Assembly: GCF_000827885.1 (NCBI RefSeq)
Contig: NZ_JTKH01000024.1
Coordinates: forward strand, 248,001-312,000
Direction: 5' to 3'
Length of the DNA: 64,000 nt
Source of the DNA: Vibrio renipiscarius
Lineage (GTDB): Bacteria > Pseudomonadota > Gammaproteobacteria > Enterobacterales > Vibrionaceae
Position numbers and translations under genes: made by a program. Under the pieces are notes generated by a model that had not been told where the DNA came from, made no database searches, and saw nothing but the letters and a program-made list of their open reading frames with translations. Numbering within the stretch: position 1 is the first letter of the stretch; every line of letters begins with the position of its first letter. Shown here piece after piece: positions 36,137-46,626 of this stretch.

Positions 36137-37639
36137 TTAGTTACCCACACCACCGATGTTCTCGGCCGAAGAATCAGGCGTGACGGGCGGCCACTCTTTG
36201 AAGGTTGCGAGGTGCTGTTGGACAGCCGCTTGAGCAGGACCAAATGCCCACATTTTTTCTCCCATCCATTTCATGTACATACCCGACTCTTCTGCCGCTC
36301 GTTCGTAAGGGTCACGACGCAAGTTAAACAGTAAGGGGGCATTGAGCTCTTCTTTAGGACCACTCCAACCCTGATTTTGCACAACGAAATGCGCCTTCCA
36401 ATCACCAACACGAACCGCTTGTAGCTTATCTCGTTCGTAGTAGTAGATTTCTTTACGGTTGGACTCGCCTTTCTCGGTCAACATATCCACTTGGTTGTAA
36501 CCATCGAGATGCGCTTTAAAGCCATCGTAGCCTTTAAGCATTTTCTCTTTTAGATCTGACGGGCCACCAGCCGCAGCGACCAGTGTCGGTAACCAGTCCA
36601 TCCCGTCGAAGATGCCATTGCCAACACTACCCGCCGGAATTTTACCCGGCCAGCTCACCAGTGCAGGCGCTCGCACGCCGCCTTCCCAAGTTGTCCCTTT
36701 TTCACCATGATAAGGCGTCATACCGCCATCGGGCCATGTCATGATCTCTGGGCCGTTATCGGCAGTGAAAATGATGATGGTGTTGTCAGCAATACCGAGT
36801 TCTTCCATTTTCGCCATCATTTCACCGACATGATCATCAAGATCTTTCATGACGACTTCTTGAAGTCCCCAACCGTTTTGTCCAAGCATCGCTTCGTATT
36901 CAGGGGAAAGGTGTGTCCAAACGTGACCGCGTGATGGGCAGTACCAAGTGAAGAATGGCTTATCCGCTTCAACCGCTCTTTCGATAAAGTTGATGGCGTG
37001 TTTATTCACTTCATCATCAAGTGTACGCATACGCTCAATCGACAATGCACCATCATCTTCGATCGTTTGACCGCCTTTGCCATCGGATCTTGCGTAAATC
37101 ACATTACGAGGCGCAAAAGCATCTAACGATCCATCTTTTGGCCAATCGGGATCTTCTGTGTATTCCATGGCATTCAAGTGATACAACCAGCCCCAATATT
37201 CATCAAAACCGTGCATTGTCGGTAAAAATTCGTCTCGATCACCAAGGTGATTTTTACCAAACTGCCCAGTGACATAGCCCATGGTTTTCAGGATTTCAGG
37301 AAGCGTTGGTGTATCGGCACTTAAACCCACTGGCCCACCCGGTAGCCCAACGGAGTGCATACCTGTTCGCACAGGAAGTTGCCCCGTTAAGAATGCAGAA
37401 CGACCCGCCGTACAAGAAGGTTGCGCGTAGTAGTCGGTCAACAGCATGCCCTTTTCAGCAATACTATCGATGTTTGGTGTTTCGCTACTCATCACCCCAT
37501 TGTGATAAGCACTGAGATTTGAGATCCCAATATCATCCGTGAAGATAACAAAAATATTCGGTTGTTCTTGAGCTGACCATGCCGATAGCGAAAAGCTACT
37601 CAACACACTCAGAATAACAAGGTGGAAAATCCTATTCAT
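36137..37639 (-). CDS. Exported arylsulfatase (Cys-type)
   Basis: This 500-residue sulfatase has a signal peptide (to about residue 22), FVIFTDDIG metal ligands and the formylglycine motif CTAGR with Cys76 in QPSCTAGRSAFLTG, then GKNHLGD and FTADNGPE. It removes sulfate esters in the periplasm. The Cys must be converted to formylglycine by a maturase, which is not in the window. Sulfated algal polysaccharides or other sulfate esters are the likely natural substrates. Ten bases separate it from the DUF4345 gene upstream, so they form an operon. Confidence 0.92.
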   Translation of the reverse strand: MNRIFHLVILSVLSSFSLSAWSAQEQPNIFVIFTDDIGISNLSAYHNGVMSSETPNIDSIAEKGMLLTDYYAQPSCTAGRSAFLTGQLPVRTGMHSVGLPGGPVGLSADTPTLPEILKTMGYVTGQFGKNHLGDRDEFLPTMHGFDEYWGWLYHLNAMEYTEDPDWPKDGSLDAFAPRNVIYARSDGKGGQTIEDDGALSIERMRTLDDEVNKHAINFIERAVEADKPFFTWYCPSRGHVWTHLSPEYEAMLGQNGWGLQEVVMKDLDDHVGEMMAKMEELGIADNTIIIFTADNGPEIMTWPDGGMTPYHGEKGTTWEGGVRAPALVSWPGKIPAGSVGNGIFDGMDWLPTLVAAAGGPSDLKEKMLKGYDGFKAHLDGYNQVDMLTEKGESNRKEIYYYERDKLQAVRVGDWKAHFVVQNQGWSGPKEELNAPLLFNLRRDPYERAAEESGMYMKWMGEKMWAFGPAQAAVQQHLATFKEWPPVTPDSSAENIGGVGN

Positions 37640-37648
37640 AGAATGTCC

Positions 37649-38038
37649 TTATACTGTTTCAGATTGCTCTTTGTGAACCATTTTTATACCTACCAAGCCA
37701 AAGCCAAACTCTAATAATAGATAGACGACAAGCAGCCAATGCGGCATCCCATCGAGCAACAAGCTCATGACTCGGCCAGCAGCCAAACCCAACATGAAGA
37801 CCACTAAACTGTAGAGTGCTGGTAATCGGTATTTCTTAAATAACGCCCCTGCAACCCAAAACAACGCAAACGCCAGATACAACCCCATTACGGCACGGAA
37901 GATATGAGTAACATTGACAGGACTGGCATCAATTTCAAAAAGATAATCGAGCGAGATAACGGGGGCATAACCATACGACAACGCAATCGGTGTTAAACCC
38001 ACCACAGCAACAAACAAAAAAACACTCTGCGGCTTCAT
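37649..38038 (-). CDS. DUF4345-like small membrane protein
   Basis: This 129-residue protein has four membrane segments and a pattern (HIFRAVMGLYLAFALFW, GMPHWLLVVYLLLEFGFGLVGI) that fits the DUF4345 family of unknown function. It is the first gene of the two-gene sulfatase operon. A role in sulfatase function is possible but there is no direct support. Confidence 0.7.
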   Translation of the reverse strand: MKPQSVFLFVAVVGLTPIALSYGYAPVISLDYLFEIDASPVNVTHIFRAVMGLYLAFALFWVAGALFKKYRLPALYSLVVFMLGLAAGRVMSLLLDGMPHWLLVVYLLLEFGFGLVGIKMVHKEQSETV

Positions 38039-38177
38039 CTTTTCCCTCTTTGAATTTGATCCATGTCAAAAATCATAGCCTACAATCACTAACACACAAG
38101 TTGCATAAATGAGCAGCGAATAGCCTAGGCATGCATTCATAACGGTGCCATTTCACATCAAAGATAGGGATATCAAT

Positions 38178-38951
38178 ATGGCTAAATGGCGTTACCTACT
38201 CGCATCAGCGTTGACGGCTAGTTTTATCGTAAGCGCAGAAGAAATAAGCACTTCATCAGACGTCAAGCAATGGCACCACAGCATTGAAATTTACGCTCAG
38301 GCACTGAATATTCGCGGCAGCAGCACAATCGGTGGATTGCCGCCTGCCGATGTAGACGTAGACCCAGAATTTATAATGGATAATATCGATATGGGTGCGA
38401 TGTTGCGTTTGGAAGGCATTTACAACAATCAATGGGGTTACTATGTCGACTACAGTTACATGAAGCTGAGTGGGTCGGCGGGCTTAGTTCAAGGCGCAAG
38501 TAACAATATCCTTAAGGGACGCATTGATATCAGGCAAGGTGTTTTAGAAGCAAAAGGCTTTAAGCGCTACCAATATAACATTGGCTCAATTGATTATATG
38601 GCTGGTATACGTTGGTGGGACAACGACATCGACACGAAAATCTACAAACCAGGATTCACCCCTGAAATAAATAAATCATTGGATGAAGATTGGATTGATT
38701 ATCTGATCGGTGTTCGTTGGATCAAAGAAATCAACAAACATTGGACGGTGCACACCAGCTTAGATATGGGCTTAGGCAGTGATACCGACTTCACCTCTTC
38801 GCTGTTAACTGGCGCTCGATACCAAATAAACAGCTGGTCTGACTTAAATATTGCCTATAAATCCACTTGGGTTGATTACGAAAACAAAGGCACTTTTGAA
38901 TACGACACGGCGTCACAAGGGTTTCTCATTGGTTGGGCGGCGCATTTTTAA
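38178..38951 (+). CDS. Outer membrane beta-barrel protein
   Basis: This 257-residue protein starts at the ATG at 38178 (MAKWRYLLASAL), with a signal peptide ending at about SAEE. It has alternating hydrophobic strands (GAMLRLEGIYNNQWGYYVDYSYMKLSG, DLNIAYKSTWVDYENKG) and ends in Phe (GWAAHF), the typical last residue of Gram-negative outer membrane barrels. The upstream start at 38145 would precede the signal peptide. I cannot name its channel or binding function. A bidirectional terminator follows at 39151. Confidence 0.8.
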   Translation: MAKWRYLLASALTASFIVSAEEISTSSDVKQWHHSIEIYAQALNIRGSSTIGGLPPADVDVDPEFIMDNIDMGAMLRLEGIYNNQWGYYVDYSYMKLSGSAGLVQGASNNILKGRIDIRQGVLEAKGFKRYQYNIGSIDYMAGIRWWDNDIDTKIYKPGFTPEINKSLDEDWIDYLIGVRWIKEINKHWTVHTSLDMGLGSDTDFTSSLLTGARYQINSWSDLNIAYKSTWVDYENKGTFEYDTASQGFLIGWAAHF

Positions 38952-39055
38952 TCCACGGTTTCACCATGCTAAACCGTCAGTGTCCGATATTCTCGATCGT
39001 ATCCGAGCGGTTCATTCGTAAAGCCACTAAGAAGCACGAATGCTTGTGATCCTGT

Positions 39056-39112
39056 GAACGAATGGTCTGTGAGGCAATGCCTATGAAGCAATGCTTGTGA
39101 AGCAATGCCTGT
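39056..39112. repeat. Short imperfect direct repeats
   Basis: Units resembling GAAGCAATGCYTGT occur three times at a 14-15-bp spacing in the 283-bp gap between the outer membrane protein and the giant lipoprotein gene. No coding sense is seen. Confidence 0.5.
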
Positions 39113-39150
39113 ATTGAGATGGGTTGGCTGATTTTCTCTTTGGCGAAGTC

Positions 39151-39187
39151 AAAAAAAATCCCCTGATTTTAATCAGAGGATTTTTGT
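39151..39187. terminator. Bidirectional terminator
   Basis: AAAAAAAATCC-CCTGATT, TTAATCAGAGGATTTTTG: stem with A and T tracts, between the convergent barrel-protein and giant-lipoprotein genes. Confidence 0.88.
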
Positions 39188-39234
39188 ATGAAAGCCCGAA
39201 AATTAACAAGCTTTGGGTTTAAGCCATACTTCGC

Positions 39235-42200
39235 TTACAACACTTGACCGACATACTCTTCTTCGTGGTACCCGTTACACACGTAAGGTTCTTCATCTAC
39301 GATAGTCGAATGAATCACTTTTTCGTCAGAACGATAAAGCGAGACTTCTTTCGCTTGCCAGAAACTCCAAACCTCGCCGCTAATGACTGTACCATCCGAC
39401 AACAACGTATCGACTTTCCAGTAGTAAGCGTTTGTTGAATCGAAACCGTACTCTGATACATCAATAGACGTTTCAGTGGTTTCTACAAACAAATCAGACT
39501 CCGTCATGTTCTCAGAATCAGAAAGGTACACTTTGTAGCCTGTCACGTCTGATTGCTGTGTAACATGCGTATTCCAACCCAAGCTAGAAACCAACGCCAT
39601 ATCCACGTTTGAACCGTTTACAACGCTTGGATCGAATGCCGGGATACGGTTGTTATAAACGTCACGCATCTTCTCTTCAGAGAAAGCAGAGTGAGCAATA
39701 ACGAGATCATCGAAACCACCGTGATTCGTTGCACTGATGAAACCAACCTGTCCAGCTTGAGCTGGTTGCTGACCGAACGACGCGTGAGCACCGTAAGCGA
39801 TCCATGCTGAAGTGCCAGACGTCGAGATGTAAGAGAAGTTATCAGGAATAACCACTTCACCCACTTTCTCACCGTCTACGAACAGCTTAGCGATTCGTTG
39901 ATCCCAACTTAGGGTCATACCCACTTGAACCCAAGTTTCTGTATCCAACAACTGCGGAATGTCCGGCACGTTTAGTTTCAAGATACGATTTTTAGAATGC
40001 AAGTTCTTATCGTGTAGATCCAGTTTCAGCGTTGTACCTTGAGCGCCAATCACCCATCCGTCACCATCGAAGTCGTTATCTTGATCGCGACCACGACGCG
40101 CCAGTTCAGTCAGTAGATTCAGGTCAATGTCTTTGTTCGGTTTGTACCAGAATGAAACACTGAAATCTTTATCGTTGATTTCGTATAGATGAGGATGGAA
40201 TTCATACGGTGAAATCTTCTCATCTTTGTTCATTTGGTTAGACGACATTGGATACTGTTTAGCGACCCATGTTGGCGCTTTATCGCCTTCTAAACCAGAC
40301 TTGCCCGTTAACGCGTTGTAGGTCGCGTACGGTACTTGAATGTGAACACCCGACTCATCACGGCTACGACCGGAATAATCCCAGTTAGCGACCATCAGCT
40401 TACTGAGTTTCGGTGTTTCAGAGAACAAGTAACCGTAGCTGATGCGACCGTCAGTCGTAACTAGACCTTGAGTGTCATCATAACCTTGACCGTCGAACGT
40501 CATCACATCACTGATACCGTTCTGTTCTACGTTGATGTGCAGCATGCCACGAGAAGTTAAACTCGTAGAATCCGACAACACGTAGAACGCTTCAATCAGA
40601 CCGATGAAACCTTTAGGCGGTTCAATGTGGATCTGGCCATCATCAAGTACGGTTAGCACCGTATCAATCGCACCTGAAGTAGAACCAGATTCGATGATAT
40701 GAGCACTTAGAACGGTAATGTCATCGTTATTCGCATCACTGTCGTTTTTCAGAACGTTAATCGTGCCTGTTCCATTTCGGTAAATCGACGTGTGATCCGG
40801 CTGAGCAAACGGGTGGATACCCCAGTCAGCCGCAGGAACGCGAAGATCCGTGAACTGGTTAGTGTGTCCAACATTTTTATTTCTTCGCATTGTCGCCATG
40901 TTTTGGTGAACAAGAGAAGAAGCATTCTGTAGACCCGCGCCTGTCATCGTGTTAGTGCCACCCCAACGTTCAGAGAAGTTGTAGTGTTTGCTGCCTAGAT
41001 GATGCCCCATTTCGTGGATGTACGAACGGTGGTGTGGCTGTGTCTGAAGTCGAACACCGTATGCAAAACCACCCGCACCGCGAGGGAAGTTCCACAATAC
41101 GTTTTCCCACCAATAACCCGATTCCGTTAACTGTCTTGGGTTCCAGAACTTAGACAACGTGTAACCCCAGTTTCCTGCCCACTGTGCAGACGTTGAACCA
41201 TCATCAGGAGCACCGAACCCGCTTTTCTCGATCAAGATGTCGGTCATGGTTACACGTTCTTGCATACTGCGAGATAACGAGTAATCACCAGCGTTTAGGT
41301 GGTGTTCCATCGTCGCTATTGTGTCGACTTCACTTCCCTTATTGTGGTCAGCAAAGATCTTGTAACTGGCTTGGTGACCTTGTGGACGCTCGTATAGGTG
41401 GAACTCTTCCTTAGACGGGAAATAGTTTTCCCAATCTTCAGTGACCGGTTCTACGTATGGAATGTTCGTTAAGTCCGCTTTCAAACCTTGCTGGTAGCGA
41501 GAATCCGAAACACCTTCCGTTTTACAGATACCGTCATGATCGAATGTCACACGATTCAGTTGTGCGAATGGTGCGTCTGCACTCGGTCGGAATCCAGGTT
41601 TAGCCGAATAACCGTAGAACACATCATACGAAATCGAACAGTCTTCCCAGATTGTCGCGAGTACTGCTGTATCAGGCATTCCATCGATACGACCACGGAA
41701 CGAACGAGTTTCTGGCAAGTCACGTAATGCCTTAAACTGTTCGACTGCGTCTTCGTCAAAATGGTGGTACTCGATGTCATCTTTACGGAGAGAATAACGG
41801 TCAAACGTTACTGACAAGCGATCATCGTTATCATCAACGAGGCCATCAGCGTTAGTATCATCAACCAATAGTTCAGCGGTGAAATGGTCTTTAACCATCA
41901 GCATGTGATCGTTCGGGTTGGTACCGTCTACGATCTCATCACCGTTAGTGACACCATCACCGTCACTGTCAGCCGTTGCGCCATCGTTCGGATCGGTTGG
42001 GTTCAAACCATTAGCGAGTTCTTCGCCCGTCGTCAGGCCGTCACCATCAGGGTCAGCATTCATATCGTCAGGAGAAAACGGATCCATACCAACTTCGATT
42101 TCATCTTCGTTGTAGATGCCATCGCCGTCTGTATCAACGCCAATCTGGTCATTCGGGTTGAATGGGTCAAGACCGTTTTCAATTTCAACGGAGTTATCAA

Positions 42201-45200
42201 CGCCATCACCGTCAGAATCGACGTTCAATCCATCAAGTGGGTTATTCGGATCCAGACCGCCTAAGATTTCATCTTTATCACTGATACCGTCACCGTCCGT
42301 ATCGGCAAGGTTCGGGTTCGTGATGTCTTTAACACCGGTGAGCAGTGTAAGACTATGAATGTTCCAACCGCGAGTATTAACGCCTTCAGTGCCTAAGAAC
42401 ATACCATATGAGTAAGTACGTTTAGCCGTAAACAAATTATCCGAAGTGTGAAGTTCTTTACCGTTTACAAAGATCGTACCACCGTATGAGTTACCACCGT
42501 GGAATTCGATATCGATATCGAAACGCGTCTTACCGTCTACGTATACATCTTCAGCGACTAATGTAAGCGAGTCATTAAGCGTTACGCGAAGACCGTCACC
42601 AAGTTTGTCCGCGACGATAAACAACGGCTTACGATAACCATCTTCTGATTGTGCAGGCAGCATGAACAGACTAACCACACCGCCCGAACCGTTCAGAGAA
42701 CCATTTAACTTAAACAAACCACCATCTTTATACAGCTTAGGGCTCTGAACCGCCCAATCAATATCGTGCTTCATGTGGAAGTGGACTTTACTCGTTCCAT
42801 CAGCATCGTGCACTTGGTTGTAATTACCCGTTTCCGATTCTACGAAATCAGTCGAGTGTTTTTCGTTTTCTAGACCGTTACTCGTCCAAACTGACCAGTC
42901 ACCTTGATCTAACATTCCACCATGGTTAGACGCATGGTAGTTCTCTACAACGCTACGTTTTACCAGTTCTTCGAAGTTAGTGAGACCGTCGTTGTCGTTA
43001 TCTAAAAACGAATCGCTTGGATCTTCAGGGTTCAAACCGTGTTCAAGTTCGATACCGTCATCCATACCATCATTATCAGCATCACGACCGTAATGCGTGT
43101 TAGGGTAAACCTTTACCGCAACTTCAGTATAGGTAATAGCAACACCATCAGTAACCGCAACGTCAAACACGTAATCGACTGCCGTTGGTAGAACAACGTG
43201 AGGTGTAACCGTTAGCAGGCCGTTCTTGTCGATAGATATAAAGTCAGGTGCACCAAGAACGGAATAACCTAGACCTTTGCTTTCTTTATCCGTAGCAATA
43301 ACTTGGTGTGTTACTTCTTCGTATACGAGAGTTTCAATCTTAGGAATGGGTTCTACTTCAGGTGATTCGTTTGGAACTTCTGATTCTAAGTCTCGGACAA
43401 CCACTTCAAACGATTGTAGAGAATAGAAAATACCATTGTACGATTTCACGGTTACCGTAAACACACCGCTTTCTTCAGGGTGTAAATGGATTGTGTTGCC
43501 ACCAATCGAAGCCCAGTCAGGACTGTCGTGAAGTGCATACGAAACACCTGATTTCAGCTTGGCGACGATTTTACGTGTGGCCGATCCACCAACAAGCATT
43601 TCAACCGACTCGATTGGCTCAATCATTGGGATTGATTGGTCGTGAGGGTTAGTGAAACCGTCATCAATGTTTGCACATTCAGGATCCGTTGACCCTTCTT
43701 CACACGCATTGTAACCCGATTCGTTTACCGTGAGTTTTGCAGCACCTTCGGTAAAGTAATTACCGTCAGAAGCAATCACCATGAAATCGAATTCGCCTTT
43801 AGTCCCAAACGGCGCATTGACGTTGATAACACCGCTTGAAGTGATGTGAACAAATTCAGGCGCATCATTCAGGAAGTAAGTGATCTTGTCGTCTTCGTTC
43901 GGATCGAATGCTTCAACTTGGTATGTATAACGTGAGCCGTCATAAGCGATCATTTCTGGAATCGCGTTGATGACAGGCGCCACTTGTGGAGTGACAAACG
44001 AATCGTCTAAACCTTCACATTCAGGATCGTTTGAATTGAGTCCGCAATCTGCCGTAGGCATTGGGTAGACTTGAATTTCGACTTCAATCGTCACGTTGAA
44101 GGTTTCATTCGCAACCGTCAGTAATGCCGTATGTACCCCTTGTGGTGCCTCTTCTGGCGGAGCAATACGCAAGCGACCATTCGAGTTCACCGTCACCCAC
44201 TCTGGCGAATCGGTAAGGAAATAAGCTAATACTTTGTCTTCTGATACCGCGTCTACTTGGTAGTAAGTCGCTTGGCCCGCTGCAATCGCGAGTTGATTGA
44301 TGTCTTGCACAACAGGCGGGGTTGGCGCAGGTTCGCCTTCTTCTGGATCACTTGGCGTCTCATCAGACACGATAATCTGGATATTCTTTTGCTCTACGGT
44401 AAATTTACCGTCAGAAACCACCGCCGTAAAATTGAATGTTCCTTCTAATTCAGCAGGAGCCTTAGCCGTGATCAAGCCTTTGCTTGAAATAGACAACCAT
44501 TCAGGTTCATCTTTAAGCGCAAATAAAACGAAATCTGAATTATCAGTCGCGTTAACTTGAAACTTAAATTCTTCACCTGAAGCCGCAAACAGCGTAGGAA
44601 TGGATTCCAACACCGGTTTTTCAGTATCGATGTTACATACCGCACTTTCAGGATCGGTTTCACAGTTGATAATGTTGTCTGAAACGATGCTCGATACAAA
44701 CTGACTGTGTTCACCCTCATCGAATAGTTCGATAGTGAACGCTTTGTATTTTTTGTCGAGATCGTCTCTTAGCGCATTTTTATATTCAACTTTGACACGA
44801 AGCTTTACATCACCGCTGGTAATATGTTCACTCAGCGATTCGTCAAGAGACGCAATCACTATCGATTTTAACGATTCACCATTGTGGTCAAGCACGTGGT
44901 TTTCTACGTCAATTGGGTATTCGATACCGCGTGAGACAATCGATGCCTTAGCCAATTTGTGATCAGACGTATTAGAAAAGCCTAAATTGGTGGTGTTGAG
45001 AGTTAACATCGACTGTTTAGGATTAATCGATATTTCACCGCTTTGATTGGTAAAAATGGGTTTACCGTCTTCAATCGAACAACTGAATTGGTTTGATGAG
45101 CAAGCTTGCTCCGTTTTTTCATGATCCGACCCCATCAGATCACTAAATTCATTGCCAACAGCCTCAGTCTCAGTCTCAGTCTCAGAAGATGCCGTTTGAT

Positions 45201-45264
45201 TTTCATCTCCACCATTACACCCAAATAGTGCAATCATGGACAATGCCATAAAGGTCTTTTTCAT
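39235..45264 (-). CDS. Giant surface lipoprotein metalloprotease with Ig-like, TSP3 and LamG domains
   Basis: This 2009-residue lipoprotein has the lipobox LFGC. In order it carries an acidic Thr/Glu low-complexity linker (a TCTCAG-type hexanucleotide repeat in the DNA), about five cadherin/He_PIG-like beta-sandwich repeats (about 210-720), a calcium-type TSP3 repeat pair, a lectin-like insert, a second run of five or more TSP3 repeats (about 975-1110, DSDGDGV-type) and a zinc protease motif HEMGHHLGSKH at His1417 with a downstream Met (NTMTG). A cadherin-like region, a LamG/concanavalin domain (about 1690-1850) and a fibronectin-like end follow. It is probably exposed or secreted and Ca-stabilised. 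The gene is single with a 700-bp upstream gap. Confidence 0.85.
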   Translation of the reverse strand: MKKTFMALSMIALFGCNGGDENQTASSETETETEAVGNEFSDLMGSDHEKTEQACSSNQFSCSIEDGKPIFTNQSGEISINPKQSMLTLNTTNLGFSNTSDHKLAKASIVSRGIEYPIDVENHVLDHNGESLKSIVIASLDESLSEHITSGDVKLRVKVEYKNALRDDLDKKYKAFTIELFDEGEHSQFVSSIVSDNIINCETDPESAVCNIDTEKPVLESIPTLFAASGEEFKFQVNATDNSDFVLFALKDEPEWLSISSKGLITAKAPAELEGTFNFTAVVSDGKFTVEQKNIQIIVSDETPSDPEEGEPAPTPPVVQDINQLAIAAGQATYYQVDAVSEDKVLAYFLTDSPEWVTVNSNGRLRIAPPEEAPQGVHTALLTVANETFNVTIEVEIQVYPMPTADCGLNSNDPECEGLDDSFVTPQVAPVINAIPEMIAYDGSRYTYQVEAFDPNEDDKITYFLNDAPEFVHITSSGVINVNAPFGTKGEFDFMVIASDGNYFTEGAAKLTVNESGYNACEEGSTDPECANIDDGFTNPHDQSIPMIEPIESVEMLVGGSATRKIVAKLKSGVSYALHDSPDWASIGGNTIHLHPEESGVFTVTVKSYNGIFYSLQSFEVVVRDLESEVPNESPEVEPIPKIETLVYEEVTHQVIATDKESKGLGYSVLGAPDFISIDKNGLLTVTPHVVLPTAVDYVFDVAVTDGVAITYTEVAVKVYPNTHYGRDADNDGMDDGIELEHGLNPEDPSDSFLDNDNDGLTNFEELVKRSVVENYHASNHGGMLDQGDWSVWTSNGLENEKHSTDFVESETGNYNQVHDADGTSKVHFHMKHDIDWAVQSPKLYKDGGLFKLNGSLNGSGGVVSLFMLPAQSEDGYRKPLFIVADKLGDGLRVTLNDSLTLVAEDVYVDGKTRFDIDIEFHGGNSYGGTIFVNGKELHTSDNLFTAKRTYSYGMFLGTEGVNTRGWNIHSLTLLTGVKDITNPNLADTDGDGISDKDEILGGLDPNNPLDGLNVDSDGDGVDNSVEIENGLDPFNPNDQIGVDTDGDGIYNEDEIEVGMDPFSPDDMNADPDGDGLTTGEELANGLNPTDPNDGATADSDGDGVTNGDEIVDGTNPNDHMLMVKDHFTAELLVDDTNADGLVDDNDDRLSVTFDRYSLRKDDIEYHHFDEDAVEQFKALRDLPETRSFRGRIDGMPDTAVLATIWEDCSISYDVFYGYSAKPGFRPSADAPFAQLNRVTFDHDGICKTEGVSDSRYQQGLKADLTNIPYVEPVTEDWENYFPSKEEFHLYERPQGHQASYKIFADHNKGSEVDTIATMEHHLNAGDYSLSRSMQERVTMTDILIEKSGFGAPDDGSTSAQWAGNWGYTLSKFWNPRQLTESGYWWENVLWNFPRGAGGFAYGVRLQTQPHHRSYIHEMGHHLGSKHYNFSERWGGTNTMTGAGLQNASSLVHQNMATMRRNKNVGHTNQFTDLRVPAADWGIHPFAQPDHTSIYRNGTGTINVLKNDSDANNDDITVLSAHIIESGSTSGAIDTVLTVLDDGQIHIEPPKGFIGLIEAFYVLSDSTSLTSRGMLHINVEQNGISDVMTFDGQGYDDTQGLVTTDGRISYGYLFSETPKLSKLMVANWDYSGRSRDESGVHIQVPYATYNALTGKSGLEGDKAPTWVAKQYPMSSNQMNKDEKISPYEFHPHLYEINDKDFSVSFWYKPNKDIDLNLLTELARRGRDQDNDFDGDGWVIGAQGTTLKLDLHDKNLHSKNRILKLNVPDIPQLLDTETWVQVGMTLSWDQRIAKLFVDGEKVGEVVIPDNFSYISTSGTSAWIAYGAHASFGQQPAQAGQVGFISATNHGGFDDLVIAHSAFSEEKMRDVYNNRIPAFDPSVVNGSNVDMALVSSLGWNTHVTQQSDVTGYKVYLSDSENMTESDLFVETTETSIDVSEYGFDSTNAYYWKVDTLLSDGTVISGEVWSFWQAKEVSLYRSDEKVIHSTIVDEEPYVCNGYHEEEYVGQVL

Positions 45265-45978
45265 TTTATTCTTAGTATTGTATGGGGAAGATTCCCACGC
45301 GAACTGTATTTAGGTCAGACTTTTCCTAATTAGAATTAAGATATAAGTGTCCAACCAGCCTAATTATTATGCGAACGCAATAAGACAAGAAATAATCAAT
45401 TTCTTAGTAAACGCTTTATTCGGTGTTGATATATTGATGCCGACCTGCCGTTGACCCGTGTGTGACGAGACCAGGGCAAAGCCAATCACCGCTAGATGAA
45501 TTGACGTCAATCACCTTTACTTTTCATCGCCCTCCCTCTGCAATTGAGCAAATTCACTGCCCCTAATTTTAGGTAGGCAAACTTGCCATGCTTACACCGA
45601 TTCTCAGCACTTACATTACCTATAAATAAGCTTATATAAGCACTGCCAAAGTCCATAAGTCGAACCAAGAAATAAATAATCTAACGTTCAAAAACAATGA
45701 CTTAAAAATAAAAAACATCGAAATGGTCGATTAAAACCTCAATACCAAAATTGACATACCGGCCGTCCTTTGGCGGACTAAACAGAACCGTTTTTGACAC
45801 AAACAACGTCATAATCCCGCCTTATATCGCAAACTAGATCACGGGGTTTCTCATCCATCAGGCGTCGTAAAAATAGTCTAGGCTTTGATTATTCAAAGTG
45901 GATGAGCTTTGACTTGATCGTCAAGCACAACTTCTTCCAAAGCTAAAGCCCAAATCACGTTACGTTGAGAGGTTGTTG
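45265..45978. other. Long divergent intergenic region
   Basis: These 714 AT-rich base pairs separate the giant lipoprotein (-) and the cytochrome b561 gene (+). There is no convincing ORF, RNA motif or repeat; the promoters of both genes should be here. I looked for a c-di-GMP riboswitch like that at 25.5 kb and did not find one. Confidence 0.4.
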
Positions 45979-46545
45979 ATGACGTCAAAGTTGAAACAAG
46001 GCCTAAGTGCGTTATTTTCCACCTTGCCTACCATCGAGAAGTTCTTACATGCCATTGTGCTGCTTGGCGTGGTTTGGCAGCTTTTATCGAGTGCGTTTAT
46101 GCACGTACATGGGGACACATTGCAGCAAAACATTTCAGCCATGTCTTTCCTGCATATTTACGGTGGCTTAATTTTAATCCCTTGGGCTTTGGTTTTTGTT
46201 TTGAAGGTTCTTATAAGACGCCAGCTTGCCGATCTTTATCCTTGGCTTTCTGGTCGATTTGACGTCATCAAACAAGATGTAGAATCCATCATCAATCTCG
46301 ACATGCCCGAAACCAGACCCGCAGGTCTTGCGGCGTGTATTGAAGGGCTAGGCCTGTTAGCGCTTCTCTTAGCTCTCGCGACGGGTAGTGGTTGGTATTG
46401 GTTTTTAAATATGTATGGGCCCAACGAGCTTTTGCTTTCTATTCACAAACTCTCCGTCACTTTTATTCAATTCTACTTTTTTGGGCATGGTGCGGCGGCG
46501 GTATTACATCTTATCGTTTGGTGGCGTGGGCAACCAATCAAGTGA
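45979..46545 (+). CDS. Cytochrome b561-like membrane protein
   Basis: This 188-residue protein starts at ATG 45979 (MTSKLKQGL), with GAGAGG upstream. It has four membrane segments and candidate heme His residues (FLHAIV, HVHGD, FLHIYG, IHKLS, GHGAAAVLHLI). It resembles the DUF4405/cytochrome b561-like proteins that transfer electrons at the inner membrane. No partner is adjacent. Confidence 0.7.
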   Translation: MTSKLKQGLSALFSTLPTIEKFLHAIVLLGVVWQLLSSAFMHVHGDTLQQNISAMSFLHIYGGLILIPWALVFVLKVLIRRQLADLYPWLSGRFDVIKQDVESIINLDMPETRPAGLAACIEGLGLLALLLALATGSGWYWFLNMYGPNELLLSIHKLSVTFIQFYFFGHGAAAVLHLIVWWRGQPIK

Positions 46546-46626
46546 TTTGCGGCGTGTGTGATGTAGGGTCAACGCAGTTCAGATCGACCCTGTCATTTGG
46601 AGTAAGCAGAACAAGTATTCAATATA

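Noticed and set aside
45265..45978. Second c-di-GMP riboswitch before the giant lipoprotein
   Set aside because: A weak match (GGGCAAAGCC) is present but the tetraloop stem and GGGACGCAAAGC core are missing.
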